The notes under the pieces: generated by a model
The model's input: the letters and a program-made list of their open reading frames with translations, nothing else
The model's database searches: none
What the model was told of the DNA's origin: nothing
NCBI RefSeq assembly: GCF_022539255.1
Contig: NZ_JAKZBV010000001.1
Span: 434,001-498,000, forward strand
DNA length: 64,000 bases
Direction of reading: 5' to 3'
Source of the DNA: Sinomonas terrae
GTDB lineage: Bacteria > Actinomycetota > Actinomycetes > Actinomycetales > Micrococcaceae
Position numbers and translations under genes: made by a program
Shown here: positions 17,692-25,621 of the stretch, piece after piece
How the letters are laid out: every line of letters begins with the position of its first letter
Numbering within the stretch: position 1 is the first letter of the stretch

Positions 17692-17723
17692 GCTGACCAT
17701 TCTGGCAGCCGCCACCCGGCCGA

Positions 17724-17780
17724 AGTCACCTTCTCGCGGAGAAGTCACCCTCAAGCGAACTTCTCGGCGAGAAGGTGACT
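17724..17780. promoter_or_regulatory. Nested inverted repeat between divergent genes
   Basis: Arms AGTCACCTTCTCGC (17724-17737) and GCGAGAAGGTGACT (17767-17780) are perfect complements. Inside them a second pair GAGAAGT (17740-17746) and ACTTCTC (17759-17765) is also perfect. It sits 33 nt upstream of the MhuD-like start and about 100 nt upstream of the GNAT-AAA start. It may be an operator for a dimeric repressor or a structured leader. Confidence 0.6.
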
Positions 17781-17879
17781 CCAATCCGATGTGAAGCGCC
17801 CCGCTACGCCCCCGCAACCCCTCGGCCACGCGCCGCCGCTACACTCGGCACCAGGCCAGCAGCGCAAAGGAGCACCCGC

Positions 17880-19178
17880 ATGACCACGTGGCGGATCCGG
17901 GACTTCCATCCCTCGGACCTTGACGGCATCCTCCATCTGTGGAGCGCCATGATGGAATCGGGCATCGAGCCTGTGTATTCCCTCTCGGAGGTGCTCGCGA
18001 GCTGCCAGGCCGACTACGCCGTCGTCGCCGTCCACGGTGAGGACATCGTGGGGGCCGCGGTCGGACGCGCTGCGCATGAGCAGGGGTGGATCGTCTTCCT
18101 CGCGACCCTGCCCGAATGGCGGGGGAGGGGCATCGGCACCGGGCTCCTCGCGGCACTCGAGCACCGCATGGCGCCGCTCGGCCTCGCGAAGCTCTCGGCG
18201 CTCATGCCCGACACTGAGACCCGCATCGACGCGTTCCTCAACCGCGGCTTCAAGGACGTGAAGAACCTCCGGTTCTTCGAGCGGCAGATCCCGGTGCAGC
18301 GGGCGGAACTCGGCCCGCTCGCGCAGCTCGGAGGCCGCGTCCTGCCGCGCAATCTGTGGGACAACGTGGCCGGGATGCAGCGCGAGAAGCAGCTGCTCGA
18401 ACGCCGGCTCGTGCTTCCGCTCGCCGAGGCGGAGCTCGCGGACGAATTCGGCGTCGTGCCGCCGCGCGCCGTCGTCCTCTTCGGCCCTCCCGGCACGGGC
18501 AAGACGACGTTCGCGAAGGCGATCGCTTCCCGCCTCGAGTGGCCGTTCGTGGAGGTCTTCCCGTCTCGTCTTGCCGCGGACTCGGAGGGCCTCGCCGGCG
18601 CGCTCCGCCGCACGTTCCTCGAGATCGCCGAGCTCGAGCACGCCGTCGTGTTCCTTGACGAGGTGGAGGAAATCGCCTCGCGCCGCGCCGGCGATCCGCC
18701 CAGCCCCACTCAGGGCGTCACGAACGAACTCCTCAAGATCATCCCCGCGTTCCGCGAGCAGCCGGGTCGGCTCCTCGTGTGCGCGACCAACTTCATCCGG
18801 GCCCTGGACCCCGCGTTCCTCCGGCACGGGCGCTTCGACTACGTCGTGCCGATCGGGCTTCCCGACGCCGAGGCGCGGCGCGCTATGTGGAACCGCTTCA
18901 TTCCCGAGGCCGTTCTGGGGGGTGTCGACGTGGAGCTCCTCGTCGAGCGGACCGAGGGCTTCTCCCCGGCAGACATCGAGTTCGCCGCGCGTTCGGCGTC
19001 GCAGCGGGCGCTCGAGAAGGCGGTCTACGCCCCCGCCGAGGCGGCCGCCGCCCGCAACGGCCGCCGAGGCCCCACGACCGAGGACTACCTCGAAGCCGTC
19101 TCAGAGACGAAGACGACCGTGAGCGAGGAGGTCGCGGCGGCCTTCCTCGAGGACATCGAGGAACTCGCCCGGGTTTGA
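17880..19178 (+). CDS. GNAT acetyltransferase fused to an AAA+ ATPase
   Basis: A 432-residue two-domain protein. Residues 1-140 are a GNAT acetyltransferase with the acetyl-CoA loop RGRGIGTGLL at 81-90. Residues 155-430 are a classical AAA+ module of the FtsH/Cdc48 type: Walker A GPPGTGKT 202-209, Walker B VVFLDE 256-261, sensor-1 N304 and arginine-finger residues in FLRHGRFD (314-321). No protease, substrate-binding or membrane domain follows. Such AAA parts remodel or unfold proteins, so the GNAT part may acetylate the same target. Start ATG 17880 has AAAGGAG 8 nt upstream and a TACACT box about 40 nt upstream. Confidence 0.85.
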   Translation: MTTWRIRDFHPSDLDGILHLWSAMMESGIEPVYSLSEVLASCQADYAVVAVHGEDIVGAAVGRAAHEQGWIVFLATLPEWRGRGIGTGLLAALEHRMAPLGLAKLSALMPDTETRIDAFLNRGFKDVKNLRFFERQIPVQRAELGPLAQLGGRVLPRNLWDNVAGMQREKQLLERRLVLPLAEAELADEFGVVPPRAVVLFGPPGTGKTTFAKAIASRLEWPFVEVFPSRLAADSEGLAGALRRTFLEIAELEHAVVFLDEVEEIASRRAGDPPSPTQGVTNELLKIIPAFREQPGRLLVCATNFIRALDPAFLRHGRFDYVVPIGLPDAEARRAMWNRFIPEAVLGGVDVELLVERTEGFSPADIEFAARSASQRALEKAVYAPAEAAAARNGRRGPTTEDYLEAVSETKTTVSEEVAAAFLEDIEELARV

Positions 19179-19189
19179 CCCCTCCCCTC

Positions 19190-19235
19190 GCGCCGTCAGC
19201 TCTGCAGGGTGATCACCGCGCAAAGCTGACGGCGC
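19190..19235 (+). terminator. Hairpin terminator after the GNAT-AAA gene
   Basis: Arms GCGCCGTCAGCTCTGC and GCAAAGCTGACGGCGC pair at 15 of 16 positions with a 14-nt loop, 11 nt after the stop. There is no T-run. The same GCGCCGTCAGCT word recurs at 22.8-22.9 kb. Confidence 0.6.
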
Positions 19236-19279
19236 AACGGGTTCTGCGACGGGCCACCAGCCGTGGCAGAGTGTTGCGC

Positions 19280-20377
19280 ATGACTGGAGCGCTCCTGAAG
19301 GCCGCCCACCGTGTCGGCGACCGTGTCCACGCCGCCCAGACCGTGTGGGCGCGGAGGCTCGGCTTCGTCCCGCAAGTGGTGGCGTACCGGGGTTACGGCA
19401 CCACGTCTCGGGTACGGATCCTCGCGCGTGTCCTGTATGGCGCCCCGGGTCTGCACAGGATCGGCGCGAATGCGACGACGGCTCCCGACCGTGGACGCGG
19501 GCGCTGCCGCGACGCGGGCTGGTACGAGCCGCCGACGCCGAGCGGGTGGACCGGCACCGAGGACATCCGCGGATGGCGCGCGTTCACGAGCATTCCGATC
19601 GAGTATTCGGCCGTCACCATTGAGGTCGGGGGGCATACGACGACGGTGCGCGCCGACTTCGGCGGCGTCATCGACGCCATGGTGCATGTCTCGCTCGAGC
19701 CCGGATGGCACGACGTCAAGATGAGCGCCGAGGGCGCCGAGCCGGCCGTGGGCCAAGTCCTCGTCATCGATCCGTCCTCGACATTCGGGATCGTCTCCGA
19801 CATCGACGACACCGTGATGGTCACGGCCCTCCCGCGCCCGTTCCTCGCCCTCTGGAACACCTTCGTGCTGAGCGAACGTGCACGGACCCCCACGCCAGGG
19901 ATGTCCGTGCTGCTCGACCGCCTCGCGGCCCACCACCCCGCGGCCCCCGTCATGTACCTCTCGACGGGCCCGTGGAACGCGGCCCCCACCCTCGCTCGCT
20001 TCCTCGGCCGCAACCTCTACCCGTCCGGCCCGCTCCTCCTGACCGACTGGGGCATGACGGCGGACAGCTGGTTCCGCAGCGGCCGCGAGCACAAGGCCCG
20101 GAACCTCGCGCGCCTCGCCGCCGAGTTCCCGGACCTGAAATGGCTCCTCATCGGCGACAACGGCCAGCACGACGAGTCGATCTATGCCGAGTTCGCTCGG
20201 CGCCATCCCGAGAGCGTCGCGGCCGTCGCGATCCGCGAGCTCTCCGCGGGCGAGGCGGTGTTCTCGGGCGGCACAACGCACGACGGCGGTCCCACCCCGG
20301 TCCCGGGCGTCCCCTGGGCATCCGCGCCCGACGGCGCCGGGTTGGCAGAGCAGCTCGAGAAGTTCGGCCTCCTCTAG
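19280..20377 (+). CDS. DUF2183 (App1-like) phosphatase domain protein
   Basis: A 365-residue protein with the DUF2183 domain, the bacterial relatives of yeast phosphatidate phosphatase App1 in the HAD superfamily. The DxDxT motif is in FGIVSDIDDTVMV (about residue 170), motif II in VMYLSTGPWN and the acidic motif in LLIGDNGQHDE. The N-terminal 160 residues form a beta-rich region with YRGYGTTSRVRILARVL, typical of this family. It may dephosphorylate a lipid or another phosphate ester in the cytosol. Start ATG 19280 is preceded by CAGAGT with a 7-nt gap, a possible weak leaderless promoter. No partner gene is apparent. Confidence 0.85.
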   Translation: MTGALLKAAHRVGDRVHAAQTVWARRLGFVPQVVAYRGYGTTSRVRILARVLYGAPGLHRIGANATTAPDRGRGRCRDAGWYEPPTPSGWTGTEDIRGWRAFTSIPIEYSAVTIEVGGHTTTVRADFGGVIDAMVHVSLEPGWHDVKMSAEGAEPAVGQVLVIDPSSTFGIVSDIDDTVMVTALPRPFLALWNTFVLSERARTPTPGMSVLLDRLAAHHPAAPVMYLSTGPWNAAPTLARFLGRNLYPSGPLLLTDWGMTADSWFRSGREHKARNLARLAAEFPDLKWLLIGDNGQHDESIYAEFARRHPESVAAVAIRELSAGEAVFSGGTTHDGGPTPVPGVPWASAPDGAGLAEQLEKFGLL

Positions 20378-20469
20378 CCTCCCGCCGGGAGGTGACGCTT
20401 GGACGTTTTCGGCCGAGAGCAATACCCAGCCCCTTGCCCTCGCCGTCCCTCCCGTAGAGAGAATGGCCC

Positions 20470-21618
20470 ATGACAGTCCTCCTGAGGTCTCTCCAAACCG
20501 CTGTCCCTCCTACGGTTCTCAAGCAGGCGGAGGCGCGCGATGTCTTTGCGGCGCAGGAAGGCCTCACGAGGCTCGGGACCCGCTTGGTCCGCACGTGCTT
20601 CGATGCGGCCGCCATCGACACCCGCCACTCCGCCGTCGCCGAATTCTCATGGGACCTCCCCGAGACCGCCCCCGACTTCTTCGACCCATCGACCGGCCGC
20701 ATCCTGAACCCGAGCACGAAGACGCGCAACGACGTCTTCGTGTCCGAGGCCACCCCGCTCTTCACCGAGACCGCACGCGCCGCACTCGAGGCCGCCGACG
20801 GGATCGGTCCCGAGGACGTCACCCACGTCATCACGGTCTCGTGCACGGGCTTCTTCAACCCCGGTCCGGACTATCGAATCGTCCGGGAGCTCGGCCTCCG
20901 CCCGTCGGTCCAGCGTTTCCATCTCGGATTCATGGGCTGCTACGCAGCCTTCCCGGCCCTGCGCGCCGCCAAGCTCTTCTGCGAGGCGGATCCGAACGCC
21001 GTCGTCCTCGTCGCCATCGTCGAGCTCTGCACACTCCACGTCCGCAGCTCGAACAACCCGGACACCATCCTCGGCGCATCCCTCTTCGCGGACGGCGCCG
21101 CGGCCGCCGTCGTCACCGCACGGGATCTCCCGCTCACTCGCCCCGCCCTGAGCCTCGATGCCTTCGAGACCACCCTCACGCCCGTGGGCGAGGACACGAT
21201 GGCGTGGAACATCGGCGACCAAGGGTTCGAAATGGTGTTGGGCTCCTACGTCCCGCACATCATCGACGACCACATCACAGGCGCGCTCGAGCCGCTCCTC
21301 GCCGGGGACCCCGCGCTCGCAGGACGCCCCCACAACGGGATCGAGCACTGGGCGATCCACCCGGGCGGCCGGAGCATCGTCGACAAGGTCGTGGCCCGGC
21401 TCGGCCTGAGCGAGGCGCAGGCCGAGCCCGCGCGCGAGACGCTTCGGGAATTCGGCAACATGAGCAGCGCGACCATCATGTTCGTCTTCGAGCGGATCCT
21501 CGGCCTGCCTCGGCCAACCGGGCAACCGGCGGGCCCTGACGCGGAGCGGGTGTGTGCGATGGCCTTCGGCCCCGGCCTCACGGTCGAGACGGCGCTGCTC
21601 ACCCGCGTGAACCCTTGA
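20470..21618 (+). CDS. Type III polyketide synthase (chalcone/stilbene synthase family)
   Basis: A 382-residue ketosynthase that condenses malonyl-CoA units onto a CoA starter without carrier protein. The catalytic triad is complete: C157 in GFMGCYAAF, H297 in WAIHPGGRS and N330 in FGNMSSAT. The last motif and length are typical for bacterial enzymes making alkylresorcinols, alkylpyrones or dihydroxyphenylacetate. The stop overlaps the start of the FAD monooxygenase gene, which should hydroxylate the aromatic product to a quinol or quinone. No methyltransferase follows, unlike some related actinobacterial clusters. Product length cannot be predicted. Confidence 0.92.
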   Translation: MTVLLRSLQTAVPPTVLKQAEARDVFAAQEGLTRLGTRLVRTCFDAAAIDTRHSAVAEFSWDLPETAPDFFDPSTGRILNPSTKTRNDVFVSEATPLFTETARAALEAADGIGPEDVTHVITVSCTGFFNPGPDYRIVRELGLRPSVQRFHLGFMGCYAAFPALRAAKLFCEADPNAVVLVAIVELCTLHVRSSNNPDTILGASLFADGAAAAVVTARDLPLTRPALSLDAFETTLTPVGEDTMAWNIGDQGFEMVLGSYVPHIIDDHITGALEPLLAGDPALAGRPHNGIEHWAIHPGGRSIVDKVVARLGLSEAQAEPARETLREFGNMSSATIMFVFERILGLPRPTGQPAGPDAERVCAMAFGPGLTVETALLTRVNP

Positions 21619-22811
21619 CCTCTGGCATCGAGACCTCTGGCATCGAACGCCACGAGGTCGTGATCGTGGGCGGCGGCCCCGTCGGCCTCTGCCTCGGCGT
21701 GCTGCTCGCGGACCGGGGGATCGACGTCGTCGTCCTCGAGTCCCGTGCCGAGCGGAGCCAGCACTCGCGGGCTATCGGCATCCATCCGCCCGGACTGCGC
21801 GTTCTCGCGGCAGCGGGGGTCGCCGAGACGCTCAAGGCTGCGGGCGTGGAGCTCACCGAAGGCAGAGCCCGTTCGCAGGGGCAGGAGGTGGCGCGGCTCG
21901 AGTTCGATCCCCCCGTCCTCTCCGTCCCGCAGTGGCTCACCGAGCAGACGCTTGAGGCGCGGCTCGCCGAGCTTGCGCCGGGGGCGCTCCGGCGAGGAGT
22001 GCACGCGGTAGGGCTCGGAAAGGCGGGCGGGGCGGGTCAAGGCGGTGCCGCCGTCGTCCGCGCTCTCGACGGAGGCAGCGAGGTGAGCGTCGCCGGCCGC
22101 TGGGTCGTGGCGGCCGACGGCGCGCGCTCGCCCCTGCGCGGCGCCCTCGGCATTCCGGTGCGGGAGCGGCAGTACCCGGACGCCTATCTCATGGGCGACT
22201 TCGCGGACACGACGCCCGACGGCGCGGCCGCCGTCCTGCACCTCGAGCCGGAGGGCATCGTCGAGTCCTTCCCGCTCCCGGGTGGCGTGCGGCGGTGGGT
22301 CGTGCATACGGACGCGCTCGAGACGGACCCGACTCCCGAGCGGCTCGCGCGCCTCGTCGTCGAGCGGACGGGCCTCGCCGTGGATCCGCGGACCAGCACG
22401 ATGCTCAGCGCGTTCACCGTGTGCGAGCGCTTGGCGGCGGCGATGCTTCGCGGCCGCGTCGTGCTGATCGGCGACGCGGCGCACGAGGTGAGCCCGATCG
22501 GCGGCCAGGGCATGACCCTCGGCTGGCTCGACGCAGAGGCCTTCGCACCGCTGCTCGCCGAGGACGTCCGGGCGGTGCGCTACGGGTGGGAGTCCGATGG
22601 CGCAGTGGCCTGGCCCGCCCTGCGGGCTCGGGTCGCCGAAGGACGACGGCGGGCGGCGGCCGAGGCGGCCCGGCATGCCGCCCTCAACATGGCCCTCGGG
22701 CGCCCGCTGCCGCCCACGCTCATGGCGGCGCGCAACGCGGTCTTCCGTGGGTTGTACGGGGCGCCGGTGATCCGGGGCTGGACGTCGCGGCGCTTCACCA
22801 TGCAAAGCTGA
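21615..22811 (+). CDS. FAD-dependent aromatic monooxygenase
   Basis: A 398-residue PHBH-fold flavoprotein monooxygenase. The FAD-binding GxGxxG is in VVIVGGGPVGLCLGVLLADRG style at residues 15-35, and the second FAD motif GRVVLIGDAAHEVSPIGGQGM is near residue 280. I use TTG 21615 because it overlaps the PKS stop (TTGA) and longer readings enter the PKS gene. Coupling to the type III PKS suggests it oxidises the polyketide ring. The stop codon lies in the first arm of the hairpin at 22806-22857. Confidence 0.88.
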   Translation: MTSGIETSGIERHEVVIVGGGPVGLCLGVLLADRGIDVVVLESRAERSQHSRAIGIHPPGLRVLAAAGVAETLKAAGVELTEGRARSQGQEVARLEFDPPVLSVPQWLTEQTLEARLAELAPGALRRGVHAVGLGKAGGAGQGGAAVVRALDGGSEVSVAGRWVVAADGARSPLRGALGIPVRERQYPDAYLMGDFADTTPDGAAAVLHLEPEGIVESFPLPGGVRRWVVHTDALETDPTPERLARLVVERTGLAVDPRTSTMLSAFTVCERLAAAMLRGRVVLIGDAAHEVSPIGGQGMTLGWLDAEAFAPLLAEDVRAVRYGWESDGAVAWPALRARVAEGRRRAAAEAARHAALNMALGRPLPPTLMAARNAVFRGLYGAPVIRGWTSRRFTMQS

Positions 22812-22857
22812 CGGCGCGAGCTCGAGGACCGCGACCCCTCTCGTCGCGCCGTCAGCT
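22806..22857. terminator. Bidirectional hairpin between convergent genes
   Basis: AGCTGACGGCGCGA (22806-22819) and TCGCGCCGTCAGCT (22844-22857) are perfect 14-bp arms with a 24-nt loop, between the monooxygenase stop and the gluQ stop. Either strand can form it. Confidence 0.65.
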
Positions 22858-22930
22858 CTGCAGGGTGCGCTCCTGTCGCGCCGTCAGCTCCGCAGGGTGC
22901 GCTCCTGTCGCGCCGTCAGCTCCGCAGGGT
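22843..22930. repeat. 32-bp tandem repeat, 2.75 units
   Basis: Unit starts GTCGCGCCGTCAGCTC and ends GGGTGCGCTCCT, with starts at 22843, 22875 and 22907. The first two units differ by one base at the CTCTGC/CTCCGC site. It covers the last codons of gluQ and the gap behind it. Confidence 0.85.
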
Positions 22931-23804
22931 CGAGAACCCACGGGTCTCGCGGCAGCGCGGCTGCCGAGAACGCCTCGAGAGCGGCGGGAAGCGAACGGGG
23001 CAGGCCGAGGGACGCGAGGAGGATCTCCGCGACCCGCTCGGCCGGAACGCCGTGAGCCGCGAGAGCGGCGAGCGTCACGGCGCCGTCGCGCTTCGCGAGC
23101 CGCCGCCCCTGCGGGTTGAGCACGAGCGGAACGTGCGCGTACTCCGGCACCGCGTATCCCAGCAGCCCTGCGAGGTAGGCCTGCCGCGGGGTCGAGGGCA
23201 GGAGATCGTCGCCGCGGATCACCTGGTCCACGCCCTGCGCAGCGTCGTCGACGACCACCGCGAGGTTGTACGCGACCACCCCGTCGTTGCGCCGCAGCAC
23301 GAAGTCGTCGACGAGGCCCACGTACCGGCCGTGCAGCACGTCCGCGACCGCCCCTTCGGTGACCCCGGCACGGAGCCTGACGGCAGCGGGACGCTCGGCC
23401 CGCCGTCGTCCGCGCTCCGCCTCAGTGAGGTCGCGGCACGTGCCCGGGTAGGCGCCCTGGGGTGCATGGGGGGCACTGGGGGCCTCCTGGATCTCGCGGC
23501 GGGTGCAGTAGCACTCGTACGTGAGTCCGGCGTCGGTGAGGGCGTCCAGGGCCCCCTCGTAGAGCTCCGTGCGCTCGCTCTGCCGCACGACCGGCCCGTC
23601 CCAGCCGATCCCGATCGCCGCGAGGTCCCGGAGCTGGGCTTCCTCCGCTCCCGCGCGGGCGCGGTCGAGATCCTCGACGCGGACCAGGAACTGGCGCCCG
23701 GTCGACCGGGCGAACAGCCACGCGAGCAGTGCAGTCCTGAGGTTCCCGAGGTGGAGTTCGCCGGAGGGGCTGGGGGCGAAGCGGCCGGCGGGCATCATGG
23801 CCAC
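22884..23804 (-). CDS. gluQ: Glutamyl-Q tRNA(Asp) synthetase
   Basis: A 306-residue paralogue of glutamyl-tRNA synthetase without anticodon-binding domain; it charges the queuosine at position 34 of tRNA-Asp with glutamate. The ATP-binding HIGH-like motif is APSPSGELHLGNLRTAL (residues 12-28), the KMSKS-like motif RLAKRDGA is near 240, and a zinc site is formed by CYC near 99 and YPGTC near 120. The last 11 codons are written by the 32-bp tandem repeat, so the natural C-terminus may have been altered by repeat expansion. Start ATG 23804 (MAMMPAGRF) or ATG 23798 are both possible. It converges with the FAD monooxygenase. Confidence 0.93.
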   Translation of the reverse strand: MAMMPAGRFAPSPSGELHLGNLRTALLAWLFARSTGRQFLVRVEDLDRARAGAEEAQLRDLAAIGIGWDGPVVRQSERTELYEGALDALTDAGLTYECYCTRREIQEAPSAPHAPQGAYPGTCRDLTEAERGRRRAERPAAVRLRAGVTEGAVADVLHGRYVGLVDDFVLRRNDGVVAYNLAVVVDDAAQGVDQVIRGDDLLPSTPRQAYLAGLLGYAVPEYAHVPLVLNPQGRRLAKRDGAVTLAALAAHGVPAERVAEILLASLGLPRSLPAALEAFSAAALPRDPWVLDPAELTARQERTLRS

Positions 23805-23859
23805 AAGGTTAGCCCGCCCTCCTGCGCTCCCGATTTGAGGGTGCGCTACCGCACGCGCC

Positions 23860-23865
23860 TATGCT
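23860..23865 (+). promoter_or_regulatory. -10 element TATGCT for a leaderless start
   Basis: TATGCT lies 8 nt before GTG 23874 and there is no ribosome-binding site. This sets the start of the MarR gene. Confidence 0.55.
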
Positions 23866-23873
23866 TGATATCC

Positions 23874-24437
23874 GTGACAGATCCCCGCTGGCTCTCGGCT
23901 GAGGAGCGCCGCGCGTGGCTGGCCCTCTTGAGCGTGACGACGCTCCTGCCGGCCGCCCTCGACGCCCACCTCATGTCCCTCGGCAGACTCTCGCTCTTCG
24001 ACTACAACGTCCTCGCGATGCTCAGCGAGGCGGACGGCCGCTCCCTGCCCATGAAGGAACTCGCGGCCCGCACCTCGGCCTCGCTCTCGCGCCTCTCCCA
24101 CGTGGTGACGAAGCTGCAGAGCCGCGGCTGGATCGATCGGCAGCCCTCGCCCGACGACGCCCGCGTCACGAACGCGCACCTCACCGACCTCGGGTGGGAG
24201 ACGATCGCCGACCTTGCGCCTGAGCACGTCGAGCGCGTGCGGGAGATCGTCTTCGACGGGCTCGGCGCAGAGGATGCGCGCCGGCTCGGCGATATCGCAG
24301 AGAAGATCGTCGCCCAACTCGACGAGGCTTCCTGGATCTTCCGGGACAGCGAGCGGGACTCCGGCCTTCCGTGTCCCACGCGGCGCGTCGTGCGGGAGAC
24401 ACCTCGAACAGCGGACGACGGCGGGAGTGCGGCATGA
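23874..24437 (+). CDS. MarR-family transcriptional regulator
   Basis: A 187-residue winged-helix regulator. Residues 45-110 hold the MarR DNA-binding unit, with MKELAARTSASLSRLSHVVTKL as the helix-turn-helix and a beta-wing carrying the DDARVTNAHLT stretch (RxS..DxR.xxxxLT). Dimerisation helices are at both ends, and about 30 extra polar residues follow. MarR proteins respond to phenolic or lipid-like ligands. The stop overlaps the second SGNH hydrolase gene (ATGA), so repressor and esterase are co-transcribed. GTG start is supported by the -10 box 8 nt away. Confidence 0.88.
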   Translation: MTDPRWLSAEERRAWLALLSVTTLLPAALDAHLMSLGRLSLFDYNVLAMLSEADGRSLPMKELAARTSASLSRLSHVVTKLQSRGWIDRQPSPDDARVTNAHLTDLGWETIADLAPEHVERVREIVFDGLGAEDARRLGDIAEKIVAQLDEASWIFRDSERDSGLPCPTRRVVRETPRTADDGGSAA

Positions 24438-25201
24438 GCGGGGAGTTCACGAAGCGCTGGGTCGCCCTGGGCGACTCGTTCACTGAGGGTGTCGGTGACC
24501 CGGATGCGTCACGGCCGAACGGTGTGCGCGGGTGGGCCGATCGGGCCGCCGAGCAGCTCCAAGCCGCTGATCCCGATTTCGGGTACGCCAACCTCGCCAT
24601 CCGCGGCAAGAAGCTGCGTCAGGTGATCACCGAGCAGCTCGAACCGGCCCTCGCGCTCCGCCCGACCCTCGTGACCCTGTACGCGGGTGCCAACGACATC
24701 CTGCGTCCGAAGGTCGACATCGACGGACTACTCGAGGAATACGACGCCGCCGTGGCCCGCCTCCAGCAGGCCGGAGCCCAAGTGCTCCTGTTCACGGGGT
24801 TCGACGCGGGGACATCGAAGATCTTCGGCGCCATGCGTGGTCGCACCGCGATCTACAACGAGCAGATCCGCTGGATCGCCGACCGCCGCGGGGCCATGCT
24901 CGTCGACTACTGGCGCTTCCACGAATTCCAGGACTGGCGCATGTGGGCCGAGGACCGCATGCACATGTCCAGCCTGGGCCACGCGACCATGGCCAACCGG
25001 GTCCTGGGGATCCTCGAGCACGAGGGCCTCGCAGACCTGCCCGACGTGCCCGAGCTCCCGATCCTGAGCGTCCGCGAACGGTTCCGCGCCAACGCAACGT
25101 GGGCCCGCGAGTTCGCCGGTCCGTGGGTGATGCGGCGGCTCACCGGCCGCTCCTCGGGGGACAACCTGAGCCCGAAGTACCCGGAGCTCGTGAGACTCTA
25201 G
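24434..25201 (+). CDS. SGNH/GDSL hydrolase, copy 2
   Basis: A 255-residue cytosolic SGNH esterase, paralogue of the gene at 14997. Block I WVALGDSFTEGVGDPD has the nucleophile, LVTLYAGANDIL the oxyanion Asn, and AEDRMHMSSLGH the catalytic Asp and His. It ends in a short PWVMRRLTGRSSGDN motif that also has a counterpart in the other copy. Coupled by ATGA to the MarR gene upstream, so its substrate may be the MarR ligand. A repeat-rich non-coding stretch follows. Confidence 0.9.
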   Translation: MSGEFTKRWVALGDSFTEGVGDPDASRPNGVRGWADRAAEQLQAADPDFGYANLAIRGKKLRQVITEQLEPALALRPTLVTLYAGANDILRPKVDIDGLLEEYDAAVARLQQAGAQVLLFTGFDAGTSKIFGAMRGRTAIYNEQIRWIADRRGAMLVDYWRFHEFQDWRMWAEDRMHMSSLGHATMANRVLGILEHEGLADLPDVPELPILSVRERFRANATWAREFAGPWVMRRLTGRSSGDNLSPKYPELVRL

Positions 25202-25257
25202 CCGCTCGGACGCCACCTCCCGCGTGTGGGGAGGCGTTCGGTTCGACGGCTCTTCCG

Positions 25258-25392
25258 CCGGGTTCCCCGGTTTCTGGGCCGGGTTCCCCAGTTTCTGGGC
25301 CGGCTTCCCCAGTTTTTGCGCCGGGTTCCCCAGTTTTCTGGGCCGGCTTCCCCAGTTCTTGACCCGGCTTCCCCAAGGTCTCGAGTCTTGAC
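25258..25392. repeat. 21-22-bp tandem repeat, six units
   Basis: Unit CCGGGTTCCCCAGTTTCTGGG with variants (CCGGC, TTTTTGCG, TTCTTGAC); starts at 25258, 25279, 25300, 25321, 25343 and 25364. Each unit can fold as CCCAG/CTGGG. Because 21 is a multiple of 3, all frames read as short peptide repeats. Confidence 0.85.
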
Positions 25393-25440
25393 CCGGCGTG
25401 TCGCCCTGTCTTCGCGGCGAGTCGCCTCGTCGTCGGCCTA

Positions 25441-25560
25441 ATGGTTGGTGAGCGCGGCCGGGAAGTTGGGGAGGACGGCGCGGATGGTGGGGAGGACGGC
25501 GTAATGGTTGGGGAGTGCGGCCGGGAAGTTGGGGAGGACGGCGTAATAGTTGGGGAGCGG
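25441..25560. repeat. Second array with GAAGTTGGGGAGGACGGCG units
   Basis: About six units of 19-23 bp built on AGTTGGGGAGG and ATGGTTGGGGAG. The core resembles the reverse complement of the array at 25258-25392 (AACTGGGGAA), so the two arrays may be inverted halves of one family. Confidence 0.75.
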
Positions 25561-25621
25561 GACGCCGCACCTAACGCGGGCCGCCGGCCGCGTTACGTGA
25601 CCAACGAAGGGCCCGCCCCGC

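Larger units (their letters stand above)
25202..25621. other. 420-bp gap filled with repeats, no gene
   Basis: No frame shows coding bias independent of the repeats. It contains two arrays, 25258-25392 and 25441-25560, described separately, and sits between two convergent genes. Confidence 0.7.

Noticed and set aside
25140..25376. Open frame with GEPGPET-like heptad repeats on the minus strand
   Set aside because: All three frames are open because the repeat is 21 bp. No ribosome site and no conserved start.
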